A DNA stretch of 64,000 bases from Winogradskyella wandonensis (lineage in GTDB: Bacteria > Bacteroidota > Bacteroidia > Flavobacteriales > Flavobacteriaceae). The notes below the pieces were generated by a model. That model ran no database searches. It saw only the letters and a program-made list of their open reading frames with translations, and had not been told where the DNA came from. Position 1 is the stretch's first letter. Every line of letters starts with the position of its first letter. Below are positions 26,588-35,577 of this stretch, in pieces. The translations under genes were made by a program, and so were the position numbers. The DNA lies in the NCBI RefSeq assembly GCF_004346845.1, contig NZ_SMGI01000001.1, positions 589,020 through 653,019 on the forward strand, in the 5' to 3' direction.

Positions 26588-27064
26588 ATGAAGCATTATT
26601 TGGCAATTTTAGTTTTAGTACTTGGTGTTTCATATTCGGTAAATTCACAAACCGATTTTGGTGTACGCGGTGGAACCAGTCTTACGTTTTTTAATGAAGA
26701 TAATGGTATTTTTGGTGAGAATCCCGATGTAGAAGTTGGTTATTTTGCAGGTGTATTTTTAGATGTATTTATTGACAAGGGTTTTCATATTCAACCAGAG
26801 TTACTTTACAAGGGAATTGGCGATTTTGAGTTTTTGAATTTACCTATTTATCTAAAATATGATGTCGATTATAACTTTCATATCCTTGCAGGACCAAGTC
26901 TAAATTATTTTTTCAATTTTTTTAATAATAAGTTTAGAGTAAGAGCCGATGTAAGTTTAGCTTATGACCTTACTGACAAGCTAGATTTAAGCCTAAAATA
27001 CACCATTGGTTTTGAGGAAATATCACCTAATATTTTGTTTGTAGGGTTAGGGTATAGGTTATAG
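26588..27064 (+). CDS. Small outer-membrane beta-barrel protein
   Basis: A 158-residue exported protein 12 bases after aroQ. Signal peptide about 1-20 (YSVNSQ). The mature sequence has TDFGVRGGTSLTFF, GYFAGVFLDVFIDKGFHI, QPELLYKGIG and LAGPSLNYFFNFF, the pattern of small porin-family or PorT-like barrels of this phylum. It is short for PorT, so I do not assign a T9SS role. Co-transcription with aroQ is likely from spacing. Confidence 0.78.
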   Translation: MKHYLAILVLVLGVSYSVNSQTDFGVRGGTSLTFFNEDNGIFGENPDVEVGYFAGVFLDVFIDKGFHIQPELLYKGIGDFEFLNLPIYLKYDVDYNFHILAGPSLNYFFNFFNNKFRVRADVSLAYDLTDKLDLSLKYTIGFEEISPNILFVGLGYRL

Positions 27065-27254
27065 TATTCAGTATGTAGTTATCAGTATTCAGCATTCTCT
27101 ATTCCAATCCAAATATTCAATAAGAGTATAGTTACAAATCATTGATGGTAATTATAATCTTTATAACATAAAAAAATCCGTAAACTCATAACGAATATTG
27201 TTTACGGATTCTATTTTAGATAGTCTTCCCTTTGGGAAGATTTAGATGGGCATC
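27065..27254. other. Gap holding repeat-like debris and an lpdA terminator
   Basis: No gene. It contains loosely repeated agtattcag-type words near 27065-27095 and a short hairpin tcttccc/gggaaga at 27225-27241 of the kind often scattered in flavobacterial intergenic DNA, besides the terminator at 27175-27210. Confidence 0.5.
27175..27210 (-). terminator. Terminator of lpdA
   Basis: 11-bp stem AATCCGTAAAC/GTTTACGGATT (27175-27185 and 27200-27210) with a 14-base loop. Read on the minus strand it is followed by a T run, so it terminates lpdA. Confidence 0.75.
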
Positions 27255-28631
27255 TTACAAATGAATAACTTCATCATAAGCATCTGCCACAGCTTCCATA
27301 ACCGCTTCACTCATTGTTGGGTGTGGATGCACTGCTTTTAATACTTCGTGTCCTGTTGTTTCTAATTTACGACCTAAAACAGCTTCAGCAATCATATCGG
27401 TTACACCAGCACCAATCATGTGGCAACCTAACCACTCGCCATATTTAGCATCAAAAATTACTTTTACAAAACCATCCTTATTTCCACCTGCGCTGGCTTT
27501 ACCAGAGGCAGAAAATGGAAATTTTCCAACTTTAATGTCATAGCCTTGTTCTTTGGCTTGTGCTTCAGTTAAACCTACACTTGCAATTTCTGGTGAGCAA
27601 TAGGTACAACCAGGAATATTTCCGTAATCTAAGGCTTCGACATGGTGTCCTGCAATTTTTTCAACACACAGAATACCTTCAGCAGATGCAACGTGAGCTA
27701 ATGCCTGTCCTGGTGTTACATCGCCAATAGCATAATAACCAGGAATGTTAGTTTGGTAATAATCGTTTACTAAGATTTTGTCTCTATCTACGGCAATACC
27801 CACATCTTCTAAACCAATATTTTCGATGTTAGATTTAATACCAACAGCAGATAAAACGATATCGGCTTCTAAGATTTCTTCGCCTTTCTTCGTTTTCACC
27901 GTTGCTTTTACGCCATCACCAGAAGTATCTACAGAAGTCACTTCGGCAGAAGTCATAATCTTAATTCCAGATTTTTTAAAGCTACGCTCTAGTTGTTTTG
28001 ATACTTCATCGTCCTCAACAGGAACAATTTTAGGCATGTACTCAACGATTGTCACTTCTGTGCCCATAGAGTTGTAGAAGTAAGCAAACTCTACACCAAT
28101 AGCACCAGAACCAACAACAATCATCTTTTTAGGTTGCTTTTCTAAAGTCATTGCTTTTCTGTAGCCAATCACTTTTTCACCGTCTTGAGGTAAGCTAGGT
28201 AACTCTCTAGAACGCGCACCAGTTGCTATAATAATATGGTCTGCTGAATATTCGGTACCGTCGACATCTACTTTTTTACCTGGTTTTAGTTTTCCAAATC
28301 CTTCAATGACATCGATTTTGTTTTTCTTCATCAAAAACTTAACGCCGTTACTCATACCTTCGGCAACACCACGGCTTCGTTTTACAACAGCATCAAAATC
28401 GTGTTCTGCGTCTTTTACTTTAAGTCCGTAGTCTTCAGCATGCTTTAGATATTCAAAAACTTGAGCAGATTTTAGTAAAGCTTTTGTTGGGATACAGCCC
28501 CAATTAAGGCATACACCACCAAGACTTTCTTTCTCTATAACTGCTGTTTTAAAACCAAGTTGAGATGCCCTAATTGCTGTAACATAGCCACCTGGACCAC
28601 TACCTAAAACTATAATATCGTATTTACTCAT
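27255..28631 (-). CDS. lpdA: Dihydrolipoyl dehydrogenase (E3)
   Basis: A 458-residue flavoprotein of pyruvate and 2-oxoglutarate dehydrogenase complexes. FAD site IIVLGSGPGGYVTAIRASQLG, redox disulfide GGVCLNWGCIPTKALLKS, NAD site VVGSGAIGVEFA, and the C-terminal His-Glu pair in AVHPHPTMSEAVME are all present. The length is standard. It is monocistronic here, preceded by a promoter box at 28664 and without E1 or E2 genes nearby. Confidence 0.96.
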   Translation of the reverse strand: MSKYDIIVLGSGPGGYVTAIRASQLGFKTAVIEKESLGGVCLNWGCIPTKALLKSAQVFEYLKHAEDYGLKVKDAEHDFDAVVKRSRGVAEGMSNGVKFLMKKNKIDVIEGFGKLKPGKKVDVDGTEYSADHIIIATGARSRELPSLPQDGEKVIGYRKAMTLEKQPKKMIVVGSGAIGVEFAYFYNSMGTEVTIVEYMPKIVPVEDDEVSKQLERSFKKSGIKIMTSAEVTSVDTSGDGVKATVKTKKGEEILEADIVLSAVGIKSNIENIGLEDVGIAVDRDKILVNDYYQTNIPGYYAIGDVTPGQALAHVASAEGILCVEKIAGHHVEALDYGNIPGCTYCSPEIASVGLTEAQAKEQGYDIKVGKFPFSASGKASAGGNKDGFVKVIFDAKYGEWLGCHMIGAGVTDMIAEAVLGRKLETTGHEVLKAVHPHPTMSEAVMEAVADAYDEVIHL

Positions 28632-28663
28632 GGGTAAGTTATTTTATTAAATTTTTGAAAGAA

Positions 28664-28671
28664 CAAAAGTA
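28664..28671 (-). promoter_or_regulatory. Promoter -7 box TACTTTTG for lpdA
   Basis: Exact TAnnTTTG match on the minus strand, 32 bases before the lpdA start. No clear -33 TTG was found; the upstream msrB terminator lies where it would be. Confidence 0.5.
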
Positions 28672-28688
28672 ATAAATTAAGCTATAAA

Positions 28689-28713
28689 AAAAGCCTCTCG
28701 CAGAGAAGCTTTT
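28689..28713 (-). terminator. Terminator of msrB
   Basis: A hairpin with 4 bp (tctc/gaga), one mismatch and 6 bp (aaaagc/gctttt) around a 3-base loop, followed on the minus strand by a T run of seven. Confidence 0.7.
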
Positions 28714-28736
28714 CATTTTGGTTTTGACAAAGTACA

Positions 28737-29216
28737 TTATTTTTCTGCTGGTACAAATTTTAATGCTACCCCATTAATACAATGCCTTTTTCCTGTTGGT
28801 TTTGGGCCATCATTAAAAACATGTCCTAAATGACCACCGCAAGTAGCACAATGTTCTTCGGTACGTGCATAACCTATTTTATAGTCCGTAGAAAATTCAA
28901 CATTGCCTTCTATTTCTTTATAAAAACTTGGCCAACCTGTTCCAGAATCAAATTTAGTTTCACTTTTAAACAAGGGTGTGTTGCAAGCAGCACAGTGATA
29001 AACCCCTTTTTCGTATTTTTTGTTTAACGGACTTGTAAACGGACGTTCGGTACCAGCTTCTCGTAAAACATAATATTCCATATCCGACAATTCTGCTTTC
29101 CATTCGGCGTCAGTTTTAGAAACAGGAAATTCTTTTTGTTTAGTTTCTTTTTTCTGTGCGTTACCGTTACAATTAAATAATAGGGCAATTATAAAGATTA
29201 AGGCTATTTTTTTCAT
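28737..29216 (-). CDS. msrB: Peptide-methionine (R)-S-oxide reductase, exported
   Basis: A 159-residue MsrB reducing methionine-R-sulfoxide. Zinc cysteines in CAACNTPLF and CATCGGHLGHVF, substrate loop SGTGWPSF, and catalytic Cys in KRHCINGVALKF are all present. A signal sequence with a lipobox-like LLFNC (Cys at 16) makes it a predicted lipoprotein acting in the periplasm, unlike cytoplasmic MsrB; it would repair oxidised envelope proteins. Monocistronic, with its own terminator. Confidence 0.93.
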   Translation of the reverse strand: MKKIALIFIIALLFNCNGNAQKKETKQKEFPVSKTDAEWKAELSDMEYYVLREAGTERPFTSPLNKKYEKGVYHCAACNTPLFKSETKFDSGTGWPSFYKEIEGNVEFSTDYKIGYARTEEHCATCGGHLGHVFNDGPKPTGKRHCINGVALKFVPAEK

Positions 29217-29380
29217 TACATATAAATTTTAGTAAAGATAATTAGTAAAACAGTATTGCATGGTTACTTTAACCTAATCTTAATTCAATTCTTTAAATTT
29301 TAGATTATATTTAAGTTTTATTTACAAATACCGGACTCAAAAGTTTGTCTCTCTAATATTATAATACTTACACATTTTTT

Positions 29381-30583
29381 ATGAAAGCCTTATTTCTAAC
29401 TAGAGAATTTCCGCCGTATGTTTATGGAGGCGCTGGAGTTCATGTAGAATATTTAGCAAAAAATCTATCGAAATACATAGATGTAGAAGTTCGCGCTTTT
29501 GGAGACCAAAACACTACTGAACCTAACCTGCAAGTTCAGGGATTTCCGTTCGAGACATTAAGTTTTGAGGGTGCAGACGACAAACTGAAGCCTATTTTTA
29601 AAACGTTAAGTACCTGCATTGCCATGAATGCAGAAGTAATAAATGCAGATGTTGTGCATTGCCACACGTGGTATTCGCATTTTGCAGGCATTATGGCCAA
29701 ATTATGTTACGGTATTCCTTTGGTAATTACTACACATTCCTTAGAACCATTACGCCCTTGGAAACGCGAACAATTAGGTAGAGGTTATGATACATCTTCT
29801 TGGATAGAAAAAACAGCCATAGAAATGGCAGATGCTATTATCGCTGTATCAGATGAAACTAAAGAAGATGTTTTAAAGCATTTTAATGTCAAAGAAGATA
29901 AGATAGACGTTGTTTACAACGGCATAGATTTAAAGGAGTATGTTGTGGTAAATGACACATCTACACTTCAAGAATATGGTATAAATCCTGATAAACCTTA
30001 TGTGTTATTTGTAGGACGTATTACGCGCCAAAAAGGAATTATACATCTTGTTAACGCTATCAAATATATAGACACAGAAACCCAAATTGTATTGTGCGCA
30101 GGCGCTCCCGATACTGCAGAAATTGCCAAAGAAATGCAGGAAGCCGTTAAAAAAGCATCTGAGAGCAGAGGCAATATTATTTGGATAGATAAAATGCTAG
30201 AAAAGCAAGAGGTTATTCAATTATATTCTCATGCAGACGTGTTTTGCTGTCCTTCGATATACGAGCCTTTTGGAATTATTAATATAGAGGCAATGGCCTG
30301 TGAGACAGCAGTAGTGGCAAGTGCTGTTGGAGGTATTAAAGAGGTTGTTGTACATAACGAAACAGGACTTTTAATTCCTGTAGAGCAACAAAATAAAGCG
30401 CCTTTTGAGCCTGTTAATCCTGATAAATTTTCAAGAGATTTGGCAAACGGTATTAATACGTTGGTTAAGGATGAAAAACGTCGTGAGTCTATGGCTAAAA
30501 AAGGAAGACAACGCGTAGAAGATTATTTCGATTGGGAAGCCATAGCCAAACAAACACTAACTATTTATAAAGCTTTAATTTAA
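29381..30583 (+). CDS. glgM: GT4 glycogen synthase / maltose-1-phosphate synthase (GlgM-type)
   Basis: A 400-residue GT-B enzyme of the actinobacterial-type GlgA/GlgM group: ALFLTREFPPYVYGGAGVHVEY at the N-terminus, VHCHTWYSHFAG, PYVLFVGRITRQKGI at the Rossmann core, and CPSIYEPFGIINIEAMACE, the E-x7-E retaining motif. Length about 400, not the about 480 of GT5 GlgA. In Mycobacterium this type makes maltose-1-phosphate from ADP-glucose for GlgE. Five bases separate it from glgC, so the two form a unit; glgE lies downstream. It may also extend glucan directly. Confidence 0.85.
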   Translation: MKALFLTREFPPYVYGGAGVHVEYLAKNLSKYIDVEVRAFGDQNTTEPNLQVQGFPFETLSFEGADDKLKPIFKTLSTCIAMNAEVINADVVHCHTWYSHFAGIMAKLCYGIPLVITTHSLEPLRPWKREQLGRGYDTSSWIEKTAIEMADAIIAVSDETKEDVLKHFNVKEDKIDVVYNGIDLKEYVVVNDTSTLQEYGINPDKPYVLFVGRITRQKGIIHLVNAIKYIDTETQIVLCAGAPDTAEIAKEMQEAVKKASESRGNIIWIDKMLEKQEVIQLYSHADVFCCPSIYEPFGIINIEAMACETAVVASAVGGIKEVVVHNETGLLIPVEQQNKAPFEPVNPDKFSRDLANGINTLVKDEKRRESMAKKGRQRVEDYFDWEAIAKQTLTIYKALI

Positions 30584-30588
30584 GAGTA

Positions 30589-31854
30589 ATGATTAACGAT
30601 AAAGTACTAAGTATTATACTAGGTGGAGGACAAGGTTCTCGATTATACCCATTAACTGCTTCTAGATCTAAACCAGCTGTACCAATAGCAGGTAAGTACA
30701 GGTTGGTAGATATACCTATTTCAAATTGTATCAATTCAGATATAAAACGCATGTACGTGCTCACCCAGTTTAATTCTGCATCTCTTAATAGGCATATAAA
30801 AAACACGTATCATTTTAGTTTTTTTAGCTCTGCCTTTGTCGATGTTTTAGCGGCCGAACAAACCATTGCTAGCGACAAATGGTTTCAAGGCACAGCAGAC
30901 GCTGTTAGACAAAGTATGCATCATTTTCTTCAGCATGATTTTGAATATGCGCTTATTCTTTCTGGCGACCAATTGTATCAGATGGATTTCAATAATATGA
31001 TTGCAAGACATGAAGAAGCTGGAGCAAAAATCTCGATAGCAACTTACCCTGTGAATGCGAAAGATGCGACATCTTTTGGGATTTTAAAATCCGACGAAAA
31101 TAATGTCATAACTTCATTTATCGAAAAGCCTTCGGAAGATCAATTAAAAGATTGGAAATCTGAAGTTAGTGATGATATGAAATCTGATGGTAGAGAATAT
31201 TTGGCATCCATGGGTATTTACATATTTAACAGAGATTTGCTTATTGAGTTAATGGATAACCCAGATACTATAGACTTTGGCAAAGAAATAATTCCGCAAT
31301 CGATTAACAAACACAAAACTTTGAGCTATCCGTTTGAAGGCTATTGGACAGATATCGGAAATATAGATTCTTTTTTCGAGGCTAATTTGGGTTTAACAGA
31401 TGCCATTCCAGATTTTAATTTATACGACGTCAATCAGCGTATATATACAAGAGCACGTATTTTACCAACATCAAAAATTTCAGGTACAACGTTAAATTCG
31501 TCGGTCATTGCAGAAGGCTGTCTAATTCACGCCGCAATGATTGAGCGTTCCGTTATAGGAATTCGCTCTCGTATAGGCAAGGAATCTACAGTAATTAATA
31601 CCTATATGATGGGTTGCGATTTTTACGAATCGTTAGAAGAAATACAGTCTAATAACATCCCAATCCTTTTAGGAATAGGAGAGCGATGCTTTATTAAAAA
31701 CACAATTATTGATAAAAATTGCAGGATAGGCGATGATGTCCGTATCAATGGCGGTAAACATCTTGAAGACAAAGAGACTGAGATGTACCTCATTAAAGAC
31801 GGCATTGTGGTCATTAAAAAAGGTGCTGTTATTCCTAAAGGTTTTGTTATATAA
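30589..31854 (+). CDS. glgC: Glucose-1-phosphate adenylyltransferase
   Basis: A 421-residue enzyme making ADP-glucose from ATP and glucose-1-phosphate, the committed step of bacterial glucan synthesis. Nucleotidyltransferase domain with GGGQGSRLYPLTASRSKPAV, ISNCINSDIKRMYVL and GTADAVRQ; C-terminal left-handed beta-helix with hexapeptide repeats (about 290-421). It is closely linked to the upstream synthase. Allosteric control by glycolytic intermediates is typical of the family. A 144-base gap with no visible terminator follows. Confidence 0.95.
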   Translation: MINDKVLSIILGGGQGSRLYPLTASRSKPAVPIAGKYRLVDIPISNCINSDIKRMYVLTQFNSASLNRHIKNTYHFSFFSSAFVDVLAAEQTIASDKWFQGTADAVRQSMHHFLQHDFEYALILSGDQLYQMDFNNMIARHEEAGAKISIATYPVNAKDATSFGILKSDENNVITSFIEKPSEDQLKDWKSEVSDDMKSDGREYLASMGIYIFNRDLLIELMDNPDTIDFGKEIIPQSINKHKTLSYPFEGYWTDIGNIDSFFEANLGLTDAIPDFNLYDVNQRIYTRARILPTSKISGTTLNSSVIAEGCLIHAAMIERSVIGIRSRIGKESTVINTYMMGCDFYESLEEIQSNNIPILLGIGERCFIKNTIIDKNCRIGDDVRINGGKHLEDKETEMYLIKDGIVVIKKGAVIPKGFVI

Positions 31855-31998
31855 TTTTAGTCCTTTTTACTTTTTCAGTTCTTAAATAAATTACGCAAAC
31901 GTTGTAATTTATTCAGATGGTCAATTATAGCGTTTCATTACTTAAAATCCACTCTAATTTTATTAAATTCGGAATTTTAAAGTCAATATTTTTTAAAA

Positions 31999-33936
31999 AT
32001 GCAAAATCAAAAGCGAGTTGTCATCGATTATGTATCGCCACAAATTAATGATGGTAAATTTTTTATAAAACGAATTGTAAATGAAGTTGTTAACATCGAT
32101 GCACATGTCCTTGTAGACGGTCACGATGTTATTGGCGCTTCTGTCTTATACAAGCATGAAAAAGATAGAACGTGGAAAGAGACACGAATGCAATTAGTGC
32201 ATAATGATGAATGGAAAGCCGCGTTTACTGTAGAGAAGCAAGGATTTTATGCTTATAAAGTTGAAGCTTGGGTAGATTATGCACTGAACTGGCAACATGG
32301 TATTGAGCGAAAGATTGAAGATAATCAGCATGTTAAATCAGAATTACTTGAAGGTATAGAGTACTTAAAGCCTCTACTTAAAAAGGCTACTGCATCAGAA
32401 AAAAAATATCTCCAAATGTGTATTGATGTTTTTGGCGATGAACAACAATACGACAACGCTGTTGCAGAAGCAAAAAGCGAAAAGCTACACGATATTTTCT
32501 ATAAATATCCCGAAAAATTTTTAGCAAATTCAACGGAAGACTATCAAGTCTATGTAGATAGAAAAAAAGCACTATTTAGCACATGGTACGAGTTTTTTCC
32601 ACGTTCAGCCTCAGAAATAGAGGGACAGCACGGTACTTTTAAAGACTGCGAAAGATTGCTGCCTCGTATAGCTGAAATGGGCTTTGACACCTTGTATTTT
32701 CCACCAGTACATCCAATAGGCTATGTTAATAGAAAAGGGAAAAACAATACGACCGAAGCGTTTGATGGCGATGTAGGTTCAGCTTGGGGTATTGGTTCTC
32801 ACGAAGGCGGTCATAAAGACATCCACCCAAAATTGGGAACTGTAGAAGATTTTAAGGTTTTGGTTAAAAAAGCCAAAGACTTAGGCATTGAGATTGCTAT
32901 GGATTATGCACTACAAGCCGCGCCAGACCATCCATGGGTGAAATCGCATCCAGATTGGTTTAAATGGCGGCCAGATGGTACCGTGCAGTATGCCGAAAAT
33001 CCACCTAAAAAATACCAAGATATTTTACCTATTTATTGGGAAAGTAAGGACTATAAAAATCTTTGGAAAGAATGTTTAGATACGCTCTTTTACTGGATAG
33101 ATTGTGGTGTTAATGTCTTTAGAGTAGATAATCCACATACCAAACCTTATTATTTCTGGAATTGGATTATTTCAGAAGTTAAAAAGAAACATCTCGATGT
33201 GCTCTTCTTAGCAGAAGCCTTTACCAAGCCAAAAGTCATGCAGCAACTAGCTAAGCAAGGTTACACACAGTCGTACACCTATTTTACGTGGCGAAATACA
33301 AAGCAAGAACTTGTGGATTATATGACTGAGCTTACGCAAACCAATCAACGCGAATATATGCGCCCAAACTTCTGGCCAAATACGCCTGATATTAATCCAT
33401 TTCATTTGCAAGGTGCTAACGAGTCTAAGTACATGCAGCGCTACGCACTAGCAGCGACATTAAGCTCTAATATTGGTATTTACGGACCTGTATTCGAGCA
33501 GATGATAGATGATGCCATTCCTGGTAAAGAGGAATATTACATGTCCGAGAAATTTCAGCTTAAACATTACGATTGGTTTAAGCAGAATAAACTAACGATG
33601 ATTATTTCAAAAATTAATCAAATTCGTCATCAGCACGAAGCTTTACAACAGACCAACAACATTAAATTTTGTCATGTCGAAAATGATAATCTTTTAGCTT
33701 TTTACAAGTGGAATCAAGACAAAACGGATGAGCTTTTAATAATCATTAGTTTAGACCAATACTACGCACAACAGGGAACTGTACAATTACCGCTACAAGA
33801 ATTAGGTATTTATAACGGTCAACAAGTTACCGTGAAAGATTTAGTTACAGGAAGCAGTTACAATTGGCATAGCGAGTGGAATTTTGTAGAGTTGCACCCA
33901 ACCTTACCATTTCATATATTTAAGATAAATAAATAG
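31999..33936 (+). CDS. glgE: Alpha-1,4-glucan:maltose-1-phosphate maltosyltransferase
   Basis: A 645-residue GH13_3 enzyme that adds maltosyl units from maltose-1-phosphate to the non-reducing end of glucans. The N-terminal beta domain (about 1-110), helical insert (about 110-190) and barrel are recognisable. Nucleophile D377 lies in VFRVDNPHTKPYYFWNW and acid/base E406 in FLAEAFTKP, both family signatures; ENPPKKYQDI and IGSHEGGHKDIHP are also diagnostic. The next genes, maltokinase (3 bases) and glgB, are adjacent on the same strand. Confidence 0.95.
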   Translation: MQNQKRVVIDYVSPQINDGKFFIKRIVNEVVNIDAHVLVDGHDVIGASVLYKHEKDRTWKETRMQLVHNDEWKAAFTVEKQGFYAYKVEAWVDYALNWQHGIERKIEDNQHVKSELLEGIEYLKPLLKKATASEKKYLQMCIDVFGDEQQYDNAVAEAKSEKLHDIFYKYPEKFLANSTEDYQVYVDRKKALFSTWYEFFPRSASEIEGQHGTFKDCERLLPRIAEMGFDTLYFPPVHPIGYVNRKGKNNTTEAFDGDVGSAWGIGSHEGGHKDIHPKLGTVEDFKVLVKKAKDLGIEIAMDYALQAAPDHPWVKSHPDWFKWRPDGTVQYAENPPKKYQDILPIYWESKDYKNLWKECLDTLFYWIDCGVNVFRVDNPHTKPYYFWNWIISEVKKKHLDVLFLAEAFTKPKVMQQLAKQGYTQSYTYFTWRNTKQELVDYMTELTQTNQREYMRPNFWPNTPDINPFHLQGANESKYMQRYALAATLSSNIGIYGPVFEQMIDDAIPGKEEYYMSEKFQLKHYDWFKQNKLTMIISKINQIRHQHEALQQTNNIKFCHVENDNLLAFYKWNQDKTDELLIIISLDQYYAQQGTVQLPLQELGIYNGQQVTVKDLVTGSSYNWHSEWNFVELHPTLPFHIFKINK

Positions 33937-33939
33937 AAA

Positions 33940-35574
33940 ATGGCCAAGAAATCGTCGTCATCTAAAATACAGAAAACAGCGCTCTACAATTTTGATACAC
34001 GATGGGAAGAACTTATGGAAAATAAGGACTTCGTAAAGGTGTTTCTTTCAGATGTTCTTGAAGATTACATTATTAAACAGCGTTGGTACGGCGGAAAGGC
34101 TAGTAAGCTAAAGTATATTGAATTAGCAGAATATTTTAGAATTCAGCAAAATGAAGAGGTTTACTATGGTCTAATCTTGGAAGTGAATTTTGTTGAAGCG
34201 TTTTATCAACATTATTTTTTGCCAATAGCGTTTGTGTCGGACGAAAATTTTGCCCAAGATGATAGAATTTTACCAATTAGTATACAAAATCAAGAAGGGT
34301 TTATTATCGACGCTATTAATCTAGAAGCGTTTAGAAAAGTAGTCTTTGAACGTATTTTAACGGCTGTTCCTAACGATACCACTCGAGTTCAGTACAATAA
34401 AAGTTTATTGTTTAAGGATGTTACTTACGAATCGTCTCGGTTTATGGGATTTGAGCAAAGTAATACCTCAATAGTCTATAACGAAAAGTTTGTTCTCAAA
34501 TTCTTCAGACGTATATATGCAGACCGAAATCCAGATTACGAGATGAGTCGTTTTCTTTCAGAGAAAAAAGAATTCAAAAATACACCAGCATATTTAGGTA
34601 GTATTCAAATTAAAGACAACGAAAACATTAATATTACCATTGGGTTAATGCAGGAAATGGTAGAGAATGATGGAGATGCTTGGGAATACATGCTTTCGGA
34701 GTTGCACAAAGTGTTTTCTAATTTAGAGTACAAAAGCATCAATGTTTCGGATTTACCAAGAACCGAAGATTTTTTGCGTCTAGATATTAGAGATGTTCCA
34801 CCACAGATTATCGATTGGGCAGGGCTAAACATTTTTACAAAGATTCAGAAATTAGCAAAACGCACTGCCGAGATGCACATTGCTTTGGGGTCGGAATTCG
34901 AGGATACGGCATTTACACCAACACGCTTTAATAACGATTATACAGTTTGGTTAAAAAATAGACTGTTGTACCAATTTCAAAATCGGTTAAATACCGTAGA
35001 AAATAACCTCCATAAGCTCGATGGTTTGGCGTTGGAATTGGCCAATGAGTTTTTGGATAAGAAAAACGAGATAAGAAAACGTTTTGTTAGCTTTGATTGG
35101 ACCAAATTAAAAAGCGAACGCTTACGTGTTCATGGCGATTATCACTTAGGGCAATTGCTTGTAAAAGGTGATGATTTTTATATACTAGATTTTGAAGGCG
35201 AGCCAGAAAGTACAATTAGAGACAGAAAAGTTAAGCAACCACCTCTTAAAGATGTAGCAGGCATGTTTCGCTCCTTTCATTATGCCATTTACGCCACAAT
35301 ATTCAACAATATTAAATTATATAAGCATTCTCAGGTAGAACTGTTTGAAGCTGGAGAAATTCTATACCAATACCTGGTTGGTGTATTTTTAGGAACTTAT
35401 GTTTATGAGATACAAGAGGCAAATATCAATATTGGTTATAACCAAGAGCGCATTTTCTTGTTGAAATATTCATTACTAGAAAAAGCAGTTTACGAGTTGG
35501 GTTACGAGCTTAACTCACGTCCACGATGGGCTGTTATTCCGCTCAAGGGAATTTCAAACATTATCAACAACTAA
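33940..35574 (+). CDS. mak: Maltokinase (Mak/Pep2-type, aminoglycoside-phosphotransferase fold)
   Basis: A 544-residue kinase phosphorylating maltose to maltose-1-phosphate for GlgE. An N-terminal cap domain (VFLSDVLEDYIIKQRWYGGKA) is typical of Mak; the catalytic lobe has RVHGDYHLGQLLVK (catalytic Asp) and ILDFEGEPESTIRDRKVKQP (metal Asp) and DVAGMFRSFHYAIYA. It stands alone and is not fused to trehalose synthase TreS as in some actinobacteria. Three bases separate it from both neighbours, indicating an operon with glgE and glgB. Confidence 0.93.
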   Translation: MAKKSSSSKIQKTALYNFDTRWEELMENKDFVKVFLSDVLEDYIIKQRWYGGKASKLKYIELAEYFRIQQNEEVYYGLILEVNFVEAFYQHYFLPIAFVSDENFAQDDRILPISIQNQEGFIIDAINLEAFRKVVFERILTAVPNDTTRVQYNKSLLFKDVTYESSRFMGFEQSNTSIVYNEKFVLKFFRRIYADRNPDYEMSRFLSEKKEFKNTPAYLGSIQIKDNENINITIGLMQEMVENDGDAWEYMLSELHKVFSNLEYKSINVSDLPRTEDFLRLDIRDVPPQIIDWAGLNIFTKIQKLAKRTAEMHIALGSEFEDTAFTPTRFNNDYTVWLKNRLLYQFQNRLNTVENNLHKLDGLALELANEFLDKKNEIRKRFVSFDWTKLKSERLRVHGDYHLGQLLVKGDDFYILDFEGEPESTIRDRKVKQPPLKDVAGMFRSFHYAIYATIFNNIKLYKHSQVELFEAGEILYQYLVGVFLGTYVYEIQEANINIGYNQERIFLLKYSLLEKAVYELGYELNSRPRWAVIPLKGISNIINN

Positions 35575-35577
35575 TTT

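Noticed and set aside
33940..35574. Trehalose synthase-maltokinase fusion
   Set aside because: The 544-residue protein has only the cap and kinase parts; no GH13 TreS barrel is attached or nearby.
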